Part shown: in pieces, positions 28,228 to 36,887 of the stretch | Numbering within the stretch: position 1 is the stretch's first letter | How the letters are laid out: each line of letters opens with the position of its first letter | DNA from: Yersinia alsatica | Lineage (GTDB): Bacteria > Pseudomonadota > Gammaproteobacteria > Enterobacterales > Enterobacteriaceae | DNA: 64,000 bases | Assembly: GCF_902170305.1 (NCBI RefSeq) | Contig: NZ_CABHWW010000034.1 | Coordinates: forward strand, 21,076-85,075 | Direction of reading: 5' to 3' | Translations under genes and position numbers: made by a program | Notes under the pieces: model-generated | What the model saw: the letters and a program-made list of their open reading frames with translations, nothing else | Databases searched by the model: none | What the model was told of the DNA's origin: nothing

Positions 28228-30345
28228 TCATTCCCACAACTTTATATTTTTAAAGGTTGTCGTTGCTGGCAAAGCCTGAATATCAATTCTCCCGGCGAGT
28301 TCTTCCGAGCGAGGAGCCCAGAGATTTGCATGTAAACGCATTGCAAGATGCGGAACTGGTGTGGGATCCCAACTGGCGCGCTCGTGCACAACTCTCCCAT
28401 CGACAGACCAGACGATCCGGTCTGGTCGCCAGTCAATGGTATAGCGATGAAAATCCAGAGAGGCATCGAAACCAAGTTCTACACGATATGGGGATCCTCT
28501 GTATCCATAACCTAAAGTTGCTCCTTCGTCGCCAGGATTGAAATAGACATTCACTAACATGCTCTCAGGAGCATCACCCGCTATTTCAATATCTATCTCC
28601 TGCCTTGGTGAATCACGATGCAGAAAGAAGCCGGTGACCAGACCAGAACCGCGAGCAGCTTTAATTTCTGCCTCAAACCGCCCGTATTCAAAAGATTGTT
28701 TTGATGCGAAGGCTCCCGCGCGGTACGGCCTGTTGCCGGTAGGTATTGCACTGATAGTTAGATGCGTACCGTCCTCATCGCAGACCAGGTTTTCCTTAGA
28801 AAACGAAGCCATATTGCCAGGAAAAGTTTCGACAAGCCCAATGAAGGATGGCGTTTCAGTCGCCATATCTGTACATAACAGACAATTGCCCACAGGATGC
28901 ATCTCATTACCTGAGAGGTGTGCTGGGCGCCACCCATGTTGAGGAGGTAGTACCCAGGGTGAAACATCCAGTAAAAAACATGTTTCAGGTGACTCAAATT
29001 GATCCTGATGAGATAAATCACAGAGCCGATCCCACCTGAATAATCGGGATCCACGCGGTGCACCAATAGGGTACCCCTGTGCAGGCCTCGGAAGATTGAG
29101 CAGAGTACAAAGCGGATCCCACATTTGAAAATCAGACTCAAGGTCCGATAAGAATACCGAGCGTAATGAAGGTAAAGACTTCAGTTCAAATTTAAACCTC
29201 TGTTTAGCCCCCGCCTCCACAATGAATTTTATTTCGGCCCTTGCAAGCACAGTATTAAAAGTTTCAGGAGTGAGCGGAACATCAAGAAGAACATCAAATA
29301 CCGTAAAAAGATTCAGCAATTCCTGGGGCTGGATTTCCTCTTCATCAGCATCGAATACACAAACCCGCAGCCCCAGCATAGCCAGAGCCATCGCCAGCCC
29401 CTCTCGTGAACCGCCAGCAGTCCAGGCCATCACTGAACATGAGTCAATTTGATCCGGAGCCATCAATCCCGTACCTGCATCAACAATCCCTGCGCGGGCC
29501 AGGTAAGGAAGTACGGAATAGGCGTTATCGGAAGCACCATCCTGTCGTTGCAAAATAGCTGGCTTTGAGAGCGCAAGCGCGCCAAGTTCATTAAAGCGGT
29601 AGTTCATCCAGAGATCCACTGGACCAACCACGGGCATTGCCTGCAACAGAGCTGCCGCTCCATCGCGTGATAACACATAGCCAGAAAGAAACCACAGTCC
29701 TCTTACGGGCCTGAAGAGGTCACCACAGCAAGTCATACGTTCAGCTGTTCCCCCTGCATCTTCATAAGACATATACAGTAAATGCGGCCCGTGATCCTCT
29801 GAACACTCTCGTATAGCGGCCCGCCAGCCTCTTGTGATAGCCGCAACAGCCCCCAACCGAAACCATACATCGTCTTCAAGGACAAGAACATATTCCTTAT
29901 CCCCGGCAGCAATAGCCTTCCATACTTCCACATGTGACCTTGCAACAGCAATCTCCTGCCTGGTCATTTTGATGGGTTCATCATTGCTGAAATGTGCCTC
30001 CAGCCTTGCATCCGGCTGGACATAAAGCTGATCACCAATACAGTAGACCGAATCAACGTCAGCCGTTGCGGCACTCGCGCGACCATCCCTGGCATCCACG
30101 GCAGAAAACCGCTGTATGATAGAGGCTAGTGGAAAACCATCGTAAGTCCGGAATCTTTTGAGCTCTCTGCTCAACCTCCGCCACCTGCCGGGTTGACGAT
30201 CGAGATTAATAACAACAATTGAACCGATCATTTCGGGACCTGAACCGAAAACGGGGATCCTACGACCAGGAAAGATACTTATTATTACACGTGAAATTTT
30301 GAATAATACCTTGCGCAAAACACCTGAAGCATCCTGAAGGTTCAT
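28228..30345 (-). CDS. GT25 glycosyltransferase - GH16 hydrolase fusion
   Basis: A 705-residue protein of unusual build. Residues 40-275 look like a GT25 (LPS glycosyltransferase) domain: IVVINLDRQPGRWRRL at 43-58 and VLVLEDDVWF at 153-162 with the acidic metal site. Residues 300-400 (MAWTAGGSREGLAMALAMLG, LLDVPLTPETF, IKFIVE) recall the sulfotransferase fold but lack its PAPS loop; this is tentative. Residues 500-705 look like a GH16 beta-jelly-roll with the catalytic EIDIE at 583-587. No signal peptide is seen, so it would act in the cytoplasm, which is odd for GH16. It is 24 bases after the upstream glycosyltransferase. Probable role: making or trimming a surface glycan. Confidence 0.75.
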   Translation of the reverse strand: MNLQDASGVLRKVLFKISRVIISIFPGRRIPVFGSGPEMIGSIVVINLDRQPGRWRRLSRELKRFRTYDGFPLASIIQRFSAVDARDGRASAATADVDSVYCIGDQLYVQPDARLEAHFSNDEPIKMTRQEIAVARSHVEVWKAIAAGDKEYVLVLEDDVWFRLGAVAAITRGWRAAIRECSEDHGPHLLYMSYEDAGGTAERMTCCGDLFRPVRGLWFLSGYVLSRDGAAALLQAMPVVGPVDLWMNYRFNELGALALSKPAILQRQDGASDNAYSVLPYLARAGIVDAGTGLMAPDQIDSCSVMAWTAGGSREGLAMALAMLGLRVCVFDADEEEIQPQELLNLFTVFDVLLDVPLTPETFNTVLARAEIKFIVEAGAKQRFKFELKSLPSLRSVFLSDLESDFQMWDPLCTLLNLPRPAQGYPIGAPRGSRLFRWDRLCDLSHQDQFESPETCFLLDVSPWVLPPQHGWRPAHLSGNEMHPVGNCLLCTDMATETPSFIGLVETFPGNMASFSKENLVCDEDGTHLTISAIPTGNRPYRAGAFASKQSFEYGRFEAEIKAARGSGLVTGFFLHRDSPRQEIDIEIAGDAPESMLVNVYFNPGDEGATLGYGYRGSPYRVELGFDASLDFHRYTIDWRPDRIVWSVDGRVVHERASWDPTPVPHLAMRLHANLWAPRSEELAGRIDIQALPATTTFKNIKLWE

Positions 30346-30369
30346 TAATTCTGTCCTTGATATGTGGGA

Positions 30370-31203
30370 TCAGGCTGAGCCCATATTACGCCAGTTACGT
30401 TCATCATTACGGTAGGACAGATCCCAACGCGTTTCTGCAATCTTTTCCCAATCACGTAACAATTCGAAATCGAATGACTTCCCTTCCCTTATCAATTTGT
30501 GAGCGTGTGCTGCCAGTGCAGCAGTGAAATTCCCTGGCCCAGTTGTTGATTGAATTTCGGGAGAACGTACATCACTCAGTAGCGTTTCGGTCGCCCTAAT
30601 AAGCGCACTCTGTAGAACCGGATGGCCTGCTGGGGCCACAATAGGGTCATTATTAATGTAAAAAATGCGCTCAGTCGTCGGTAAATCACTTCTCCAGATA
30701 TCCGCAGCAGGAACCATTGAAGAGGACTGAATATCGTAACATAAAGGTTGTACTTTGAGTGTCCCATCATGGAAAAGATATTTCCAGTTGTCGCCAAGTA
30801 AAACATCGTCAGCATCAACGTATAATCCCCCCTCAACAAGTAAAACGCACATACGCAGATAGTCGCAGCGCATTGCCGGATGATAGCAAAGGGAGAAGGC
30901 TTTACGCTCTTTAGCGCCAAATTGTTCGGCAATATATGCCATTGCCGATTCATCGTTAAACATACTACATTCAAAACCATCATCAAGAAGCCGATCCCAG
31001 CTTCTGAGACAAACCATAACGTCTTCCGGTACATTGTGCTGGTCATGCCAGTAGCGAATCAATTTCTTGGGAATAAGGGGCGATAACTCCTGCTTATTAG
31101 TATGTAATGAAGCAGGATGTTCCAGTTGCTGCAGCGTAAGATCCCGGATGAATGAAGAGCGTAAGTCGTCATCCTCTTCAAAACCCGTTCGATATGAATT
31201 CAT
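30370..31203 (-). CDS. DXD-type glycosyltransferase (GT32-like)
   Basis: Cytoplasmic glycosyltransferase of 277 residues in the Gly_transf_sug/capsular family. It has the family entry IPKKLIRYWHDQHNVPEDV near residue 47, then 'HPAMRCDYLRMCVLLVEGGLYVDADDVLLG' around residues 108-135, whose DAD is the metal and nucleotide-sugar site. GGGGGA precedes the ATG. It sits between the carbamoyltransferase and the GT25-GH16 gene, all on the minus strand, so the three probably build or decorate one glycan. The sugar and acceptor are unknown. Confidence 0.78.
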   Translation of the reverse strand: MNSYRTGFEEDDDLRSSFIRDLTLQQLEHPASLHTNKQELSPLIPKKLIRYWHDQHNVPEDVMVCLRSWDRLLDDGFECSMFNDESAMAYIAEQFGAKERKAFSLCYHPAMRCDYLRMCVLLVEGGLYVDADDVLLGDNWKYLFHDGTLKVQPLCYDIQSSSMVPAADIWRSDLPTTERIFYINNDPIVAPAGHPVLQSALIRATETLLSDVRSPEIQSTTGPGNFTAALAAHAHKLIREGKSFDFELLRDWEKIAETRWDLSYRNDERNWRNMGSA

Positions 31204-31306
31204 ACTCCCCCTATTAAATCAACTTTTGTGAACAGCATACATGAAGTCCTCTCCAGATTTTGTCCTCAACAATGAAATGAACTGGCTCAGGGTAGCTCTT
31301 TATTTT

Positions 31307-32920
31307 TCATAAAAATAACTGGCTTTCCTTATATGCCTGATAACGTGATGAATCAATTAAAAGATATACCTGACCTTCCACCACAAACCCATCCAGGTGA
31401 TGCTCCTGAACGTATACAGCCAGATCATTGATATTGTTTATAAAACCTTTCCCATTGAAGTTGAGAGATGTATTGCACAAGACACCATAACCAGTCCGAT
31501 TTTTAAATGCTGAAAGTAATTTATGAAGATTACTATTTGTTGCAGTTGTAACGGTCTGAATACGTGCAGTGCCATTAACATGCGTGACTGCTGCAAGGGT
31601 TTCAGTCTTTGCTCTATGCGTAAAGAGCATATATGGGCTTTCGTTATTACAGCCGAACCACTTTTCAGCGTCCTCCAAAAGACAAACTGGAGCAATTGGG
31701 CGAAATTGTTCACGTTGTTTGATTTCGTTTAAACGAACCCTGGTACTTTCCTGAAAAGGAGCAGCAAGGATGGACCTGTTGCCCAGCGCGCGTGGACCTA
31801 TTTCATATTTTCCATTCACCCAACCAAGGATGAGATCGTTAGCCAGCATATCAGCAACCTGATCATTGTCGACATTATAGACATCATATTTCTCTGAGCA
31901 GAATGTATTATCCGTTCTAAAATCTAATCCGCTGTAAACATCCCATTCAATCTTAGGATTACCTGTAAAATAGAACTGAGCATCAATCGCAGTGCCTATA
32001 GCAACACCGGAATCGTTAGCAACAGGAGGAACGAAAACTTCAGAAAAAAGCTTTGTCTCCCTCCATTTAGTATTCCAGTCACAGTTCAGACCGCATCCAC
32101 CAGAAATAATAAGTGGTTGTTTTTTCTTTAAGTTGTCTTTTGCAAACTGATAAAAAACGTTAAACAGTGCATCACTATATATCCCAGTAAAGTTACGAAA
32201 TTCTTTATCGTCCAAACCAACATTATAGTGCGGAGCTTTTTCAATATTCGCATAGTCGCAAAGTTTTCTGGCAGGGCCATTCAACAGAAAGTCGATGAGT
32301 TCTTGTTCTTCCGGGGAGGCTATACTTCTCTTTGAAAAAGATGCCAACGCCATAAGTTTCCCGGCATCTGAGAAGCGAGGGTAGGCACTGTCTTTGGAAA
32401 AAACTGGATCGGCTAATCCATAAACAATACCATAGCGGTTACCAGGCTGATTTTGAACATCGCCAATGAGCGTTATATTCAGATCTGCATCTAATTCGTA
32501 GAATGCTCCGATTCCTCCTTCCCAAACCAAAGCATAACAGGATGTTCCTTTTGGTAAGTCTGACATGCCAAATGCACAAAGTATGTGTGCTCGCTCGTGA
32601 GAAGACGAAAAATATTTAATTTTCTTCTTTAGGAATCGTCTTTCTGAAACCATGACATCTGTATCTGAGATGCCCCGATAACCAACGTTAATTTTCGAAC
32701 CATTTAAATATTCATCATGATCCCTGGGCCACCATCCCCCTGCGCAAATTACATCTGGTATATCGTCGATTTCACCAATAGCATCTAATACGTCCGAAAT
32801 ACCCAGTGGAGAATAGCGATGGTTAGAATCTTTTTCTGCTTCAATAGACATAATTAATCGTCCATTATCCAGAAATGCCACAGCACCATCATGACCTGGA
32901 TTATAAGAGAGAATTTTCAT
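31307..32920 (-). CDS. NodU/TobZ-type O-carbamoyltransferase
   Basis: Carbamoyltransferase of 537 residues that would transfer a carbamoyl group from carbamoyl phosphate, through carbamoyl-AMP, to a sugar hydroxyl. It begins MKILSYNPGHDGAVAF, the Kae1/HypF-like fold, with SSHERAHILCAF near residue 106, SGGCGLNCDWN near residue 275, and EIGPRALGNRSILAAP near residue 375. The C-terminal domain has EQFRPIAPVCL and GVLCNTSLNFNGKGF. These are the motifs of NodU and TobZ. It is the first of three minus-strand glycan genes; the 103-base gap to the next may hold a separate start signal. The acceptor is unknown. Confidence 0.87.
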   Translation of the reverse strand: MKILSYNPGHDGAVAFLDNGRLIMSIEAEKDSNHRYSPLGISDVLDAIGEIDDIPDVICAGGWWPRDHDEYLNGSKINVGYRGISDTDVMVSERRFLKKKIKYFSSSHERAHILCAFGMSDLPKGTSCYALVWEGGIGAFYELDADLNITLIGDVQNQPGNRYGIVYGLADPVFSKDSAYPRFSDAGKLMALASFSKRSIASPEEQELIDFLLNGPARKLCDYANIEKAPHYNVGLDDKEFRNFTGIYSDALFNVFYQFAKDNLKKKQPLIISGGCGLNCDWNTKWRETKLFSEVFVPPVANDSGVAIGTAIDAQFYFTGNPKIEWDVYSGLDFRTDNTFCSEKYDVYNVDNDQVADMLANDLILGWVNGKYEIGPRALGNRSILAAPFQESTRVRLNEIKQREQFRPIAPVCLLEDAEKWFGCNNESPYMLFTHRAKTETLAAVTHVNGTARIQTVTTATNSNLHKLLSAFKNRTGYGVLCNTSLNFNGKGFINNINDLAVYVQEHHLDGFVVEGQVYLLIDSSRYQAYKESQLFL

Positions 32921-33040
32921 TAATTCATAACCTCTATATGTAATTAAAAGTTAGTCATCCATTCTTACTTGTATTAGTTTATACATTTTCAACGCACAAC
33001 ATCGCTGGCTTTACCGATACACTTAGATGCGTATTTTTTG

Positions 33041-33841
33041 TTATTCATCAACCTCCTTCACACTGGAATCGAAAATCACGTTCCTGTTATGAAACTTCTT
33101 TATTTTCAGCCGACTGGCCTGAGTTTTAATTGCTGCCACAGTTCGGTGAGGCAATTTTTTGGCAATTTCTGAACCTGGATAAGGATAGTATTCTCGCAAA
33201 ATTTCAATTTCTTCAGGTGACCAGTTCTGGGATTCTCTTATTCCCATTTTATTGGCCTGTACACCGATTGCTCCCTTAGTGCGTCCCGGAAGTAGGGCTT
33301 GTACACGCGTTATCCATGCACCAGAACCGTAATGGGCCCACAATATTTCCAGTACCTGCTCTGACCAGGGAACGTTGATGGTTTCAGGTCGCTTTGCCAG
33401 GCCCATTTTTCTGTCCATATCAGCGACGCCCTTGGCGCTTCGGCCCAGCGATGCCGCTATTCTCGCAATGGGCACACTGCCATGATGCGCCTCAAGATAC
33501 CGCAGTTCCTCGTCGCCCCAGGAGGCGTTCGTCACGCCCATAAGGCTTGCCTGAATGCGAATTGCATATATTGTTCTCCCTGGCAGAAGCGAATGAACAA
33601 ACATAATACCCTTGTAATAATTCACACGAATAAGCGCCAGTTCCTCTTCCGTCCACACCGGAGGCCGGGGAGTGGATAACCCTAATTTTCGCGCTACTCC
33701 TCTGACGGCTCCTGCGCTTCTCCCCAACGTATCACCGATGTCCTGAGCAGAAAATTTTCCATATTTATTTTCAAGAGAACTCATCTCTTTTACCGTCCAT
33801 GGGGACAGATGGTTTCGGCCTCGCCGCGTCTTCTCTGGCAT
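33041..33841 (-). CDS. Protein of five SANT/Myb-like repeats
   Basis: A 266-residue protein made of five tandem helix-turn-helix repeats of about 42 residues, at 13-55, 62-103, 107-148, 158-201 and 206-247. Each starts with a W-(S/T/G)-x-E-E type segment and ends near G-R-(S/T)-x-x-(A/G)-(I/V). Repeats 1 and 3 share GRSA-x-GV and RK(L/M)GL; repeats 2, 4 and 5 share (P)-(G/H)-RT-x-x-AI-x-x-QA, so the protein seems to have grown by duplication. It is probably a DNA-binding regulator, possibly of the neighbouring glycan genes. No effector domain is visible. Not recognised as a named gene. Confidence 0.7.
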   Translation of the reverse strand: MPEKTRRGRNHLSPWTVKEMSSLENKYGKFSAQDIGDTLGRSAGAVRGVARKLGLSTPRPPVWTEEELALIRVNYYKGIMFVHSLLPGRTIYAIRIQASLMGVTNASWGDEELRYLEAHHGSVPIARIAASLGRSAKGVADMDRKMGLAKRPETINVPWSEQVLEILWAHYGSGAWITRVQALLPGRTKGAIGVQANKMGIRESQNWSPEEIEILREYYPYPGSEIAKKLPHRTVAAIKTQASRLKIKKFHNRNVIFDSSVKEVDE

Positions 33842-33955
33842 CGGTTCTTATCCTTACTCCGGTGATAGCTTTGTTGCAGATTCTGTCAGCAGGCAGGGAC
33901 AATAATCTGATCAACCCAGTGCAGTTTTACACAATAACAGAATGCGGGTAACAGC

Positions 33956-34563
33956 CTACTGATCTGCCGTCACCGTCGAGTAGCTACTGATTAGCTGCTT
34001 AAGGCGCAGCTCTGTCTGGATTTTTTGCGCGGACGGGATCATCCCTGAGTTTTCCCGAATGCTCATCTGCCGCAGCTGTTCTTCAACGGGCACTGTTTTA
34101 CTGAGTGCCTGGGTAGCAGCAAACACCTGTGATTTCAGCTCGCTGACAGTAATATACTTTCCTTTTTGCCTATCCAGGGTATTGAGCTGTGCCGTCAGAT
34201 CCTGCAGTTTGAGCATACCCTCAGCTGAGGTATTTGACGTGAGACCTGCTCCGGGGTGAAATCCTTCATGCTCCGGAAGGTCAGGCTGATGTTGTCTTCG
34301 CTGCCGTCATCAGCCAGCGTGTTTTTAACGGTCAGATTGACGTTTGGGGAATATTCGGACAACACTGAGTCGAAATTATTTTTATTCAAATCAACTTTTT
34401 TGCGCTCAGACAGGGGGGCAGACTCCTGACCATTACTGAAGTCGCCCGCCACCAGCAATTTCAGGGGGAGCTCCGTTTTCTTGCTCGCTCCACCCGTATG
34501 CAAATCGAGTTTGAGATTAATACGTGCTTTAGGGATTTCGGACTGAAAGGAAGAGTTAGACAT
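33956..34563 (-). pseudogene. tssB: Type VI secretion fragment (tssB joined to another gene's end)
   Basis: The 5' part (34195-34563) encodes about 115 residues of TssB, the small sheath subunit: it begins MSNSSFQSEIPKARINLKLD and continues to MKDFTPEQVSRQIPQLR, all family-conserved. After QLR the frame shifts and ends at 34195. A second frame (33956-34216, 'MLKLQDLTAQLNTLDRQKG...') continues to 33956 but is not TssB-like; it recalls the C-terminus of TssA/VasL-type proteins. A deletion probably fused the two, with a one-base slip near 34217. No other T6SS gene is visible, so this is a relic. The TssB part is firm; the identity of the second part is not. Confidence 0.75.
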
Positions 34564-35107
34564 GGCTGTCCCTGTTCTATGGAGTAATAGAAACGGTCAA
34601 TGCCAGTGAGAAATAAATAAGAAAAAATTACCCTGCCAGAACAACTTTCCGGTTCGCGTCATCCGACGTAAATAAAAATCCCGGAACTAAAAAGCGGGCG
34701 CATTCCATCCACCAGCATGCCGATACTGTATTTTTGAGCATTTGTCTGAAATGAAAAATTTCGGATAAGACCCAATAGCCGGAGTGTAGGAACGTTCCCT
34801 GCCTGAACGGAAATGAAAAAATGTAACAATGCTTTACATTTTCATTTTTTAACAATCACAGATCACCCTTCTGATTTATAAGAATTTTCCTGCATAACCC
34901 CTTCAAGCCTTATGGGATAAGGGTGTGCAGCAAATGATCAATTTAGCTTAGGGGAAGGTTTTGTACAAAATACCACCATGCACGTGAAATATCTGATTTT
35001 GTACTTTTATCAAAAATGAGAAGCAGAACGTGACAGAGCAAGTGAAAAATTGACGACATTTTCAGTTTTTCATCATTTCTTATTATTCATTTAAACGGGG
35101 CTTATTT
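34564..35107. other. Gap between tssB relic and Tn21-like element
   Basis: A 544-base AT-rich stretch holding the presumed promoter of the tssB relic. The one notable element is a perfect 12-bp palindrome TTTTGTACAAAA at 34959-34970, with a related ATTTTGTAC about 25 bases on. A 75-codon minus-strand frame at 34628-34855 has no family features and is not called. The last five bases (TATTT) are the transposon's target duplication. Confidence 0.55.
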
Positions 35108-35145
35108 GGGGTCGTCTCAGAAAACGGAAAATAAAGCACGCTAAG
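35108..35145 (+). repeat. Left 38-bp inverted repeat, outer transposon
   Basis: Begins GGGGTCGTCTCAG and ends CGCTAAG; identical in reverse complement to 49016-49053. The resolvase stop codon (35141-35143) lies within it. Confidence 0.97.
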
Positions 35146-35698
35146 CGTGCGTGGAGGCTGGCACCCAGCGGTACAGCGTCGGAATGGACACGCCGAGGTT
35201 CTTGGCCACGTCCTTGGGCGGCACCCCGCTGGCCAGCAGCTTCTTGGCCGACTCGATCTTGCTGTCGGTCATCTTCGGCTTGCGGCCGCCTTTGCGGCCG
35301 AGCTGCTTGGCGACTTCCAGCCCGGCGCGGGTGCGCTCGACGGTCAGCTCGCGCTCCATTTCGGCAAGGCTCGCCATGACGTGGAAGAAGAACCGCCCGG
35401 ATGGTGTGCCGGTGTCGATGGAGTCGGTGAGGCTCCTGAACTGGACACCGTGCTTGTGCAGATCGCCGACCAGATCGACCAGTTGCTTGACCGACCGGCC
35501 CAGCCGGTCGAGCTTCCAGACGACCAAAGTATCGCCTTCGCGCAGCATTTCGAGCGTCTTGGCCAAGCCAGGCCGGTCTGCCCGCGTGCCACTCACCTTG
35601 TCCTCGAAGACCTTTTTACATCCGGCCTTGCTCAAGGCTTCGCGTTGCAGCTCCAGGTTCTGATCCTGCGTCGAGACGCGCGCATAGCCAATCAACAT
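35141..35698 (-). CDS. tnpR: Serine resolvase TnpR of outer transposon
   Basis: Site-specific serine recombinase that would resolve transposon cointegrates at res. The 185 residues start MLIGYARVSTQDQNLELQ, with the catalytic Ser in ARVS, then DTLVVWKLDRLGRSVKQLV and a long helix (MASLAEMERELTVERTRAGLE). The C-terminal helix-turn-helix (VPPKDVAKNLGVSIPTLYRWV, residues 160-180) binds DNA. Its stop codon is inside the left inverted repeat. It overlaps the upstream small gene by seven bases, so it is the last gene of a four-gene unit rather than next to tnpA, unlike Tn21. Confidence 0.94.
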   Translation of the reverse strand: MLIGYARVSTQDQNLELQREALSKAGCKKVFEDKVSGTRADRPGLAKTLEMLREGDTLVVWKLDRLGRSVKQLVDLVGDLHKHGVQFRSLTDSIDTGTPSGRFFFHVMASLAEMERELTVERTRAGLEVAKQLGRKGGRKPKMTDSKIESAKKLLASGVPPKDVAKNLGVSIPTLYRWVPASTHA

Positions 35699-36063
35699 GG
35701 CTTGTCTCGCGCCCGGTCGATGCGTTCCTGCATCGCCTGCATCACTTCTTCGTGGGTGTACGATCTGGCGTTGGCGTCGGTGGCTTGCCGCAGGGCTTCC
35801 TCAACCTCGCGCGTCATCCGCTCGTAATCCTCCGGCCACAGCGCTTGCTCCATGCGCAGCGACGCCTGACCCAGCAGGTGCAGCAGGCTGAACAGCCGCA
35901 TGTCGTTGGTGGCGACGATGCGCTCCCGAATCTGCTCCTGAATAGCTTCGCTAGCCCGATGCGCTTGTGGTGTGGCAGTCCCCTCGTAGTCAGCGGGGAA
36001 TTCCGCTTCCTCGGCAATCCTTGCCCAGGCGCTGGCCAGCGCCTCGATGGTTGACGTGCTCAT
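35692..36063 (-). CDS. Tn accessory protein, small acidic, unknown
   Basis: A 123-residue protein from the ATG at 36063 (MSTSTIEALASAWARIAEE); a longer frame to 36252 overlaps the upstream gene in full and is rejected. It is helical and charged; the C-terminus SYTHEEVMQAMQERIDRARD resembles the helical tails of small antitoxins, but no toxin-like partner is evident. The start overlaps the preceding gene's stop as ATGA and its end overlaps tnpR by seven bases, so translation is probably coupled to the resolvase. Function unknown. Confidence 0.65.
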   Translation of the reverse strand: MSTSTIEALASAWARIAEEAEFPADYEGTATPQAHRASEAIQEQIRERIVATNDMRLFSLLHLLGQASLRMEQALWPEDYERMTREVEEALRQATDANARSYTHEEVMQAMQERIDRARDKPC

Positions 36064-36560
36064 TTCCGCCGCTCCTGTGCTCTTTGGCGAATCAACCGGC
36101 CAAGGGGCCTCGACGCGAAAACCAGCAGCATCACGCCTATCGGATACCAGGTCGAGAAGACCACCAAGGCATCGAAGGCTGGCCGTCCGGTGTTGGTAGG
36201 CAGTACGGCGGTCACAGCCATCAACCCGCCGACCGTCCAGATGATGCGCCACACGTAGGGCATCACGCGGGGCACGTAGCCGTCATCGAAAGCGGTCTGG
36301 TAGTAGCGGCGCAGGCCGCGCTCGGCAAGCGCCTGGCGCTGCCGCTCCGACAGCGCATCCGTCCGGCCATACCAGCGCCGGAATGGTGGACAGCGCAGCA
36401 GCAAAGGGGTGAAGAGGATCATCACCGCCACGATCGCGACACCCCACGCCATGACGGCGCCGGCATCGGGCCGCTTGGCGTTCTCGATCACGGGCGCGAA
36501 GACGCCCGGAGCACCGATCATCCAGAACAGCGCAATGTGCTGATGGAAGGAGAGCTTCAT
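36060..36560 (-). CDS. Tn accessory membrane protein, unknown
   Basis: A 166-residue membrane protein, with the ATG at 36560 overlapping the preceding stop as ATGA; an ATG four codons earlier is possible. There are probably four membrane segments, at about residues 7-22, 33-53, 107-125 and 130-150, with a charged loop containing RRWYGRTDALSERQRQALAERGLRRYYQ between the second and third. No family recognised. It is the middle gene of the overlapping accessory unit that ends in tnpR. Confidence 0.65.
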   Translation of the reverse strand: MKLSFHQHIALFWMIGAPGVFAPVIENAKRPDAGAVMAWGVAIVAVMILFTPLLLRCPPFRRWYGRTDALSERQRQALAERGLRRYYQTAFDDGYVPRVMPYVWRIIWTVGGLMAVTAVLPTNTGRPAFDALVVFSTWYPIGVMLLVFASRPLGRLIRQRAQERRK

Positions 36561-36883
36561 TTGCTCATCCACTTGCGCAGCAGGCGCTTTTTCAGGGAGG
36601 CGCGTTCTTGCGGGTTGCGTCCCTTGTGATTGGCGATGCGATCCGCCGTGGCGGCCTGGCGCTTGACGGGCCAGTAGGAGCGGCCATCCTTGCCCATCGA
36701 CCAGACGCTGCTGGCCTGGTTTTCCAGCAGGGGCAGATGGGCGCTCAGGGCTTCGGGCGACGCGCTGGTCAGCGCCGTGCGCTCACGGGTGCGCCAGCGC
36801 TGATGCCAGAGCTTCTTGTCCTCGCGCTCGCTGCCGCAGGTCGTGTGCCCGACGATGGGTGTTTTGCGGCGGCTGCGGCTCAT
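36557..36883 (-). CDS. Tn accessory protein, small basic, unknown
   Basis: A 108-residue basic protein starting MSRSRRKTPIVGHTTCGSE and ending in a Lys/Arg-rich helix (LKKRLLRKWMSK). No catalytic motif is seen. It is first of the four overlapping genes leading to tnpR. The inner transposon lies only four bases before its ATG, with the target duplication TAACG touching the start codon, so its native ribosome site and promoter were moved about 8 kb away. The unit may now depend on the inner element for transcription. Confidence 0.65.
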   Translation of the reverse strand: MSRSRRKTPIVGHTTCGSEREDKKLWHQRWRTRERTALTSASPEALSAHLPLLENQASSVWSMGKDGRSYWPVKRQAATADRIANHKGRNPQERASLKKRLLRKWMSK

Positions 36884-36887
36884 AACG

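Noticed and set aside
35147..35827. Plus-strand open frame over the outer resolvase
   Set aside because: Antisense shadow of tnpR in GC-rich DNA; the translation is not protein-like.
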